Shown here piece after piece: positions 57,354-64,000 of a DNA stretch of 64,000 bases. The position numbers were made by a program, and so were the translations under genes. This stretch comes from Chromera velia (Eukaryota > Sar > Chromeraceae): positions 1 through 64,000 of the forward strand of contig JAHBMJ010005759.1 of NCBI GenBank assembly GCA_018398765.1, in the 5' to 3' direction. Under the pieces are notes generated by a model. That model was not told the DNA's origin. It ran no database searches and was given only the letters and a program-made list of their open reading frames with translations. The first letter of the stretch is position 1. The number at the start of each line of letters is the position of its first letter.

Positions 57354-58243
57354 GCAACCCATCAGTTCTGCCCTTCTTGAAGGTGAACCTGATGAGGTTG
57401 ATTTCAGAACCTCAGATAGCAGGCTGAGAAGGGGGGCGAAAAGCAGAGAAGTTAACGAATGGTTGGGAGACTGGGCAAACCCGGTCTCCGTGACGGAAAG
57501 GAGAAGGGGGAGACAAGGTAGACAAGGAATGCATGGCATGTCTTTTCCTCCATCTGAATGCCTAACTGATTATCAGAAGGAGAATAGAAGCAGCCAACGC
57601 TTTGCAAAACTGGTCCTAAGAAGCCTGGCGGAGGGGAAAGGGGGCTTAAGGTCTCCTTCGGTTAAACCACTCGCCAAGCAGTTCCTGGCATCCCCCGGGG
57701 CAGTTTTCCGCCCTGTGTTGTGCACCGTTGTTGGAGGGGGGGCAAACCATGGGGGGAAGGTTGAACGGGGGAGACTGAGCGATCTCTGGTATAGGCAACT
57801 GGAGCGTATGTTGATAGAAGAAGTGTATGAGCATGGAAAGAAACAGGAGGCCCGAGGGGGTAGAGGGTTGGGGCAGGCCAAGGAGCGTGTAAGGCGGTAC
57901 TTCTCGCTTCTTCTTCAGAGGGATGCCAGAAAGGCCAGTGCCCTCATTGCTGTATACCTAGGACCAGACTAATCGATCCTGGGGAGCAGCGCTTTGCTAG
58001 CTAGTAGTCCTAAGGTTCGGCCGCTTTAGGCAAGCATTCGCTAGCGTGCTCCTAGCTTGTAATATGACATGAATGCTCACAGACTGCCCTTTGCCATTGG
58101 GATACGATGGCTGGCGGGTTTAGTCACATCATCATCAGGTCTAGATCTAGGTTTTTATGATGAAGTTGACTATTCGGCATTCGCATTGGGGCGGGACTCG
58201 GAGGCCAATCCTCCAGACATAAATTCTAATCCTAATCCTAAGC

Positions 58244-58320
58244 CGGCAGCCATCGTGCTCCAATGGCAGAAAGCAGTACAACTTTGTACATTAAGTTTTT
58301 TGCAGAGAAAAAAATATTTC
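58244..58320 (+). mobile_element. Start of a further tandem LINE unit, truncated
   Basis: Seventy-seven bp immediately after the CCTAAT tail match 46,019-46,098, the start of the neighbouring LINE unit (GCCGGCAGCCATC...AGAGAAAAAAATATT). The match then ends abruptly. Confidence 0.75.
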
Positions 58321-58614
58321 TAACTTGTTCGAAATTGGGAAATCACTAAGGAAATCAGGATTTTAAATTCCCAGCTGGGTATTCAAATTGTCCTAATTAC
58401 TCCCAAATGTGATCATTGCCGCCGATCAAATGCGATATGGGGAAGTCTCTAGGGAACTAAGGGAAGTCTACAACATGCTAGACAACATGTAATAATTAAA
58501 ACTAATATGACATTCAATATGTAGACCTAGATATAGACTCTCCATATATGTTTTTAGAGATGCAAACTGACAGTTACTGGAAGTACAGGACACAATAGGA
58601 AGGAAATGGTTGAT

Positions 58615-59773
58615 TCATCTGTTTGTACCAGGAAGAGGAGCCCCAAAGGTTTTGGGCCAACCAAGTTCTAAAGACGGTGGAACCTTTGGAGGCGGAGAAC
58701 TCCCCATGGGATCTCCGAGACGTCTGGCCGCCATCATTGCCAGAGGATTCAAAGCGTTTCCCCCACTAGCTGCCGCGGCCGCTGCTGCCGAAGCAAAGGC
58801 GTCCCCACCTGAGCCATCGTCCCCTGCTGCAAGTGCGGAGGGGGGCAGACCCAACCCAGCCAGTCCCGACATATTCGAAGGCGCCTGGTGCCAATCATAC
58901 AGCAGGGAGGGTGTGAGAGGCAGCTTCAGACGCACTGCGTCGCCATTATTCAGATAGTAGCACCGCAAATGCTTCTGGGCAATGAAGCCCAGAGAGCGGT
59001 AGAGGCCTGCATACGGGATAAAGAGGTGTGTGTCGCAATTGGTAGACGGTCACAAATTGTGTCCGCAAGCCTTCTAGAAGGAGGGCATGCACGTGCAGCC
59101 AGCCGAGTGGATTTGGTGAGCAGAGAGGCGGCATCGGGTTTTCAAGCACAGACGCTTGATACAGAGCTGGAGAACATACAGAATAGAGAGAGACATAACA
59201 AAATGAGACAGAAGGAAAGAAGGAGGTCAGACGAGACGAGCTGAGAGAGACGTCTATCTCTTCTTCCCGATCTCGAGTAGCTTTGGGCGCCCCTAACCAC
59301 ACATGCATCGACCTGTGCGTGCCCTGTCTTTCCTTCCGTTCTGAGCACCCACTTGCTTGCCGGGACGGAGATTCACTAGGGCGGACGGCAAGCACGGCAA
59401 GCAGGCACCCAGGCTTCTCGATCGCCTCACTGCATGTCTGTCGATCTATCTGTGCTCGCGGACTGACTGCCTGACTGACTCACTCACCGAGGGCAGCTTT
59501 GTTGCAGAACTCTGTCTCGAGAACCATCTGCATTCATTCATACGGTGAGAGATTCAGTCAGTCAGCCAGCCAGTCAGGAAGAGAAGAGCATAAAGGACCG
59601 AGCAATCACACAACTCTGGGTGACCAAAAGCAGGAGACGAAAGAGACACACACAGCGGAAAGAAGGGAAAGAAAAGCGGAGGCCTGATTCCGTCCATAGA
59701 AAGAAAGGAAAGATGATGAAGGCTCTACAAACAGATGGAAGCAAATCACCGTCTCGGCGCCAGGTAATGAGCT

Positions 59774-59805
<32 letters not shown>

Positions 59806-61530
59806 AAAGAAACATACAAACAAAATACGAAAAGTCGCAAATCTTGTCTTTGCTGTAGAGGCAAGACATTCTGTGTCTTTCCCCCTCTCTTCCTTTCTCT
59901 TCTCCTTGCTGGTGGACAGACAAATCGACACGAAAGTGGATGGATAGACAGGCAGGCAGGGGGGAAAAAAGGAAAACACCAAGCAGCTCAGACTCCAAGA
60001 GACGCGCACACGCAGACGGCCCTCTGATGCAACACAGCAGCTAAAACACACACACACACACACACACACGTGACTTTCACACAGCCTGTCCTCTCCTCTC
60101 CGTGTGTTCCTCTTTGCACACCACAAAGCAAACAATGCCCACAACTTGCAGCGCTGATAATCTCTGTCGCAGCAACGCATCTAACAGTAAGTCTGTTCAC
60201 TAGACGGCAGCCCCGTCTTTCCACCAACAACCCCCTTCCTCGCTCACTCACTCACCTCATCTGCCCCCTGTTCCTTTGCGACCTCGATGACCATCTCTAC
60301 GAGTTTCGCACCTGCAGAGAGTCGACCAGTGAGTAACAACACGTGTGTGCGGAGGAGGGGGGACAGAGAGGGAAGTCAGCGAGCTGACACTTCTTAGAAG
60401 GAAAACAGGAAGAGGACAGAGAGGTAGGGGGGGAGGGAGAAATTCAAAGCAATGTAGAAGAAAAGGCCGACCCATCAAGGAAAGCCATGAACACACAAAG
60501 GCCTCCCCTCCCCTCCACTCACCAATCTTTAGCCGTCTGTGCTCCTTCTCAACAGCAATCATTCCTGCATCCAATGGAGAAGGGGGGCGACAGACGGGTT
60601 CCAGCGTTTGCCGCTGAATTGGAGATCGTCAAACCTCCCTTCTTTCGCAAAAAGAGATCCGAAAAGAGAAACAAAAAACCAAAGAAAACACCATGCAAAA
60701 AACAGGATATACAAACAGGGCAGCAGATAAGTCCTGTAATACTCTCGGACAGGATGCTAGGAATGTAAACTCGATAGCCCAACGTCGACGAGCCCCTGCC
60801 GACCTAAGTAGCACCGTCGGGTCATCGGGAGTGGTGCTCTCGCTTTGTGCATTTCCATCTTGCACATAACCACCCCGATGATCTTCCCCTCGGCCTCTGC
60901 CTGCAAATCACATGCAGAAATTAAAGCGCCAAGTGCGAACGTGATGTCCACAGAGTGGTGGCAAAGACCTTTGGACATCATTGAGCAAAATACGGGAGAA
61001 TTGAAAAAGCAAGCAATACATTTGCTTTTGCGTATCGATGCAAGAGACTCTCAAACTAGGTGGGAAAATCAAAACCTAGCAACGAAAATCTCCACAGATA
61101 AAAACATTTCATGAAGTAATGATCCAGTGCGAACACTCGGCGCAGCACTACTTATCGAAACAGGCAGGTGAAGAAATATGAACGACTCTGGCTGAACTTG
61201 ATATATATCACGGAGACAAATGACCTCTTTGCATCATGTACGAAACACACCGACACTTGTCTAGGGTTCTTTATCGAGAAGCCTCCGAGTATAGAAATAA
61301 TTCAGGAGAAAACAAAGCGCTGCAGAAAAACGAGAAACCGAGGACTGACTGACCACCAGAGTGAGTTCAGGGTTCTCCTCAAGAAACGCTCTGTATGTGA
61401 AGATAGAGTACGGTTCCGACAGATCCCTCTCCAGCAGTTCCATTATGGTGGACAGCTGTCCTTCGTGTGCATACGTGGTGTACCGTACGCTCGTGCCCCC
61501 GTGGTCAATCGTGACATCTACCTTTCCCAT
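58615..61530 (-). CDS. NAA30: N-alpha-acetyltransferase 30 (NatC catalytic subunit)
   Basis: Six exons (minus): 61530-61354, 60900-60804, 60564-60523, 60311-60256, 59527-59488, 59006-58615; 804 nt, 267 residues, every junction in phase, ATG at 61,530 and TGA at 58,617-58,615. NatC acetylates N-terminal Met followed by hydrophobic residues, with NAA35 and NAA38 as partners. Family landmarks are DLSEPYSIFTYRAF (residues about 32-45), VMCKMEMHK, RRCYLGMIAVEKEHRRLKIG, VLETEFCNKAALGLYRSLGF and YYLNNGDAVRLKL. The acetyl-CoA loop, normally RRxGIG, reads RRLKIG: Lys replaces the first Gly. The C-terminal about 90 residues after the GNAT fold are an Ala/Ser/Gly/Pro-rich extension not typical of the family. 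Introns contain CAGG and CA repeats. It diverges from the coiled-coil gene at 62,235. Confidence 0.92.
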
Positions 61531-62234
61531 CTTTTCTTCTTAACTCTCCCCAAAGACGCCGTCTCGGCAGATCAAGAAGAGACGGTGGCTCCCTTGTGTT
61601 CCTTCTTCTGGACCGCGGCCCCGGACTTAGCAGCCTAAGCAACGAGGATGGTTGCAGGCTGGTGAGGAGCGGGAGGTGCATTGGCAAAGGCTATATTAAT
61701 TTAGGGGCGGGAACGTGGTGTTGGTCACGACTTTTGCGTGGTTCTTTGGGTGGAGAGATTCGGAAGCCGTCCGCGCCAAAATCTTGAATGCAAGGATGCA
61801 GCGCGAAGTGCGCGCGAATGACCTGCATTTTTTCTGAAAAAAAAAAACCTTAATTAATTAATTCCCAAGCGTATATGAATATACATGCGCATGCAGGGCG
61901 CAGTGAAACACGATCTGTCATGCACAGTTACAACGTATACGTTCAATGATCGAAAATGCAATTGAATCGCTCAATACACCGACAAGCCACAGGCGTCATA
62001 GCCTGACTTTCGCTCTTCTCTTTGAATTTTCTTGCAACTGATCCAGCTGGGGTATACATGCGCAGCACGCATTCGTCTTTCTCACTTCTTCTTTGAGGGA
62101 GAAAGTGTCTGTGTTGTTTGACAGAATTCAAATCTGATTATTCTTCTTCTTTGAGGGAGAAAGTGTCTGTGTTGTTTGACAGAATTCAAATCTAATTCTT
62201 CTCCTTGTCATTTGGGGGGGCGGAATACGGAAGG
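61531..62234. promoter_or_regulatory. Divergent promoter region between NAA30 and the coiled-coil gene
   Basis: About 700 bp between the two start codons. It contains an A run and TTAATTAATTAATT (61,837-61,863), a CATGCGCATGCAG palindrome near 61,884, and a 58-bp tandem duplication directly upstream of the plus-strand start. Confidence 0.5.
62085..62200 (+). repeat. 58-bp tandem duplication upstream of the coiled-coil gene
   Basis: Two nearly identical copies of TTGAGGGAGAAAGTGTCTGT plus GTTGTTTGACAGAATTCAAA and flanks, starting near 62,093 and 62,151. It ends about 35 bp before the ATG at 62,235 and so lies in the promoter or 5' leader. Confidence 0.85.
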
Positions 62235-63938
62235 ATGATCGACATCTTGAAGGACTACGTCGAGGGAGTGCAGGCCAATGCCAACCCGACTGAGTTTGTC
62301 GGGCAGGGCGGCACTCTTCGAACTCTCCCACTGGAAAACTCCGCAGACCTTCTGGCTGATGGAAAAGGTCGGCATGAGTCCCCTTATTCATCAACATATG
62401 TATAAGCCTCTTTCCCTTCTCCTTTGTGGTCCACTAGAAGTAGCTTCAGCAGCAACCGGCCACGGGCAATGCTCACGCATCAGTATGTGTTTTGGAAAGA
62501 AGGCACAATTGGGATGTGTGATGCATGTCTATTTGTGAAGGGGCGTGTTTGTCGTGTTTCTTGTTTTTTGTTCCAAGCCAGCCCCCATTCCTTTTCTTGT
62601 CAGTACCTGTCTGTTTTTGGCACCTGTAGGATGTTTTCCTCTCGCATTGAACGTTTGATTGCGGCTGCTGCAACTTCGTTTCGAGCTTTGTGTGTGTATA
62701 TATATACATATGTATATATAACACGCGGTATGCTTTTGCGGCGCCCAGACAAAATAACCCTCAGTTTTCTTTCTACGTGTCCATCAATCGGTCAATTGGT
62801 CTATGCATGGCTGTTCCATAAGTCTTGTTGCCATGTTCCGCCCCAAGGCTATCTCATGTTTTCGTCCGGTGAGCATGTGTCCAGTTCCTCTTCCTACCGG
62901 TTGATGAAGAGAAGTCACGCCGCTCGAATCTTTTGACCTCTAGACGTCACTTTCACGTCCTTCATTTCTCCATCCTGGGATCCTTTTCTTTAATCCCTCG
63001 CAGACATTCTTCTACTTCTTGACATTGGAGCCGAACTCCCTTGTGCATTTTTGTAATCGTGTTGCTCCCTCCTTTCTGCAGGAGAGGGGAGCGGCGCCAA
63101 GCGGGCAGACGGCCTGCCTGAGATTCGGGAGACAGAGTTCCGCAGAATTAAGGTGCGTCAGTGGCTGTTCGTGGCGAGGGTCAATTAAATTTCTGAGACC
63201 TCTTGAGAATGCGGGGATGATGACTGGTTGACTGTATGTCCATAAAAGAAATCTGTGTCTAATGATCTTTGCAGGACTGCCTCAACGCTCGGGCCTCCCT
63301 CGAGACAGCTCTCAGAGCAACACAAGACCGCCTCATTGTTGCTACAGCAAAGCTGCACGACTACCGACGACGATCCAACCGCCTGGAAAAAGAATTGAAC
63401 TCCATGACGAAGACCGCAGGAAACGCAAGAACCGAACTGGAAGAGGCACGGTGGGTTGAAGATGGGCACATGCAGTTAATGCGCGATGCGAGCTCACTCA
63501 ATATTTCTCTCCGATGGTGCTGGCACATTCTTCCTCGGACGTCTCTGCATGCACCAATGTGGCATCGATCGCGAAGAATCCGCTGAATGCTCTTGGTCTG
63601 TTTGACTTATGCTTTCTCTTTTTTCCTTCTGCCTGTTGCAGTGCTGCTGCCGACATGTGGGAAAAGAGAGGAAAAGAGGCGACTGGAGAACTGTATTCGC
63701 AGAGAGAGGCCCACATGACGGTCAGTTGGTTGGATCAATGACGACACCCAACATGCAACATGCATACTCCTCCATACCCATGGCTCCTGACGCCCTTCTT
63801 TCTGCCTCCTGACTTTCTGCTCTTTGTGACCCCATCCGCTTCTTCCCATTAGTGGCCAACCGTACCTGCCTGCCTTCTCAAAACCATCTCATGTATGGGA
63901 CCCAGCGTCATCGTCCCTTGCTTGCTCCTCTCTGCTCT

Positions 63939-63975
<37 letters not shown>

Positions 63976-64000
63976 CAGGAGGTGAAGCTTCTCCAGAGAA
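62235..64000 (+). CDS. Coiled-coil protein, N-terminal part (runs off the window)
   Basis: Exons 62235-62367, 63082-63152, 63275-63450, 63642-63720 and 63979-64000 (continuing) join with matching phases (1, 0, 2, 0). The start is ATG at 62,235 (MIDILKDYVEGVQANANPTE); an in-frame TTG further upstream is not needed. Residues 1-60 form a short helix then a loop. From about residue 60 the chain is a long heptad-like coiled coil with DCLNARASLETALRATQDRL, RRRSNRLEKELNSMTKTAG and ADMWEKRGKEATGELYSQRE. I do not recognise the family; a structural, centrosomal or ciliary coiled-coil protein is plausible. The last intron ends with a (GT)n tract (63,943-63,970). Confidence 0.8.

Larger units (their letters stand above)
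46019..58243 (+). mobile_element. LINE (RT to 3' tail), split by a 10.2-kb insertion
   Basis: The 5'-truncated LINE starts inside the RT: FACFVDFSKAFNRVNR (about 46,145-46,190), GVKQGDPLSPLLFLLFINNL (about 46,315-46,375), YADDLVIFG in a shifted frame (about 46,467-46,495), then the thumb and C-terminal part in the 46,585-47,134 frame (GRTVEWVESYRYL, LQLRFVRWSLRLPW). At 47,134 it is interrupted. It resumes at 57,362 in the same frame: LVQP joins to ISSALLEGEPDEVDF, and the ORF runs to TAA at 57,970-57,972. The 3' UTR ends in CCTAAT repeats at 58,243. Without the insertion the unit is about 2.0 kb. It has one frameshift and one stop in the RT-to-thumb part, so it is dead but fairly young. Confidence 0.8.

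Noticed and set aside
1-64000. tRNA, rRNA or other structured RNA genes
   Set aside because: I searched by eye for tRNA A/B boxes and rRNA cores on both strands and found nothing convincing; a covariance-model scan was not possible.

Overview
The window is nuclear DNA of a eukaryote. Its genes have many short exons, introns rich in microsatellites, several retrotransposon families and cut-and-paste transposons, and no operons, Shine-Dalgarno sites or CRISPR. Gene architecture and splice sites fit a protist alga; a chromerid-type alveolate (Chromera/Vitrella) is my best guess, but nothing here proves it.

Layout. 1-13,140 is a graveyard of mobile elements: the end of a hAT-like element (1-217); a LINE with a restriction-like endonuclease (about 600-2,760) that carries a 386-bp MITE; a decayed retroelement with a Ulp1-type protease, a CXC cluster, RT and restriction-like endonuclease (about 3,990-8,320) lying between inverted repeats; and a reverse-strand LINE relic (11,866-13,130). 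14,451-36,522 (minus) is one very large gene that I could thread through 42 exons with matching phases, about 2,460 residues. It encodes a long disordered N-terminus, a helical region, a globin-type domain, ankyrin-like repeats and a six-helix TRP-like cation channel. A divergent gene for a proline-rich protein starts at 37,490. 39,500-44,500 shows no gene I can support.

44,498-58,320 is a second transposon nest: LINE 3' ends in both orientations and a LINE body split by a 10.2-kb insertion. That insertion is two hAT-like copies bracketing about 7.7 kb that includes a copia LTR element; only the outer ends of the pair carry a matching 8-bp target duplication. 58,615-61,530 (minus) is a fully resolved six-exon gene for the NatC catalytic subunit NAA30. 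Divergent to it, at 62,235, starts a coiled-coil protein gene that runs off the window.

The main candidate for something new is the globin-ankyrin-channel fusion: a haem-type sensor domain in the same chain as an ion channel pore. All exon calls come from reading splice signals and phase by eye; no transcript or database search was available.
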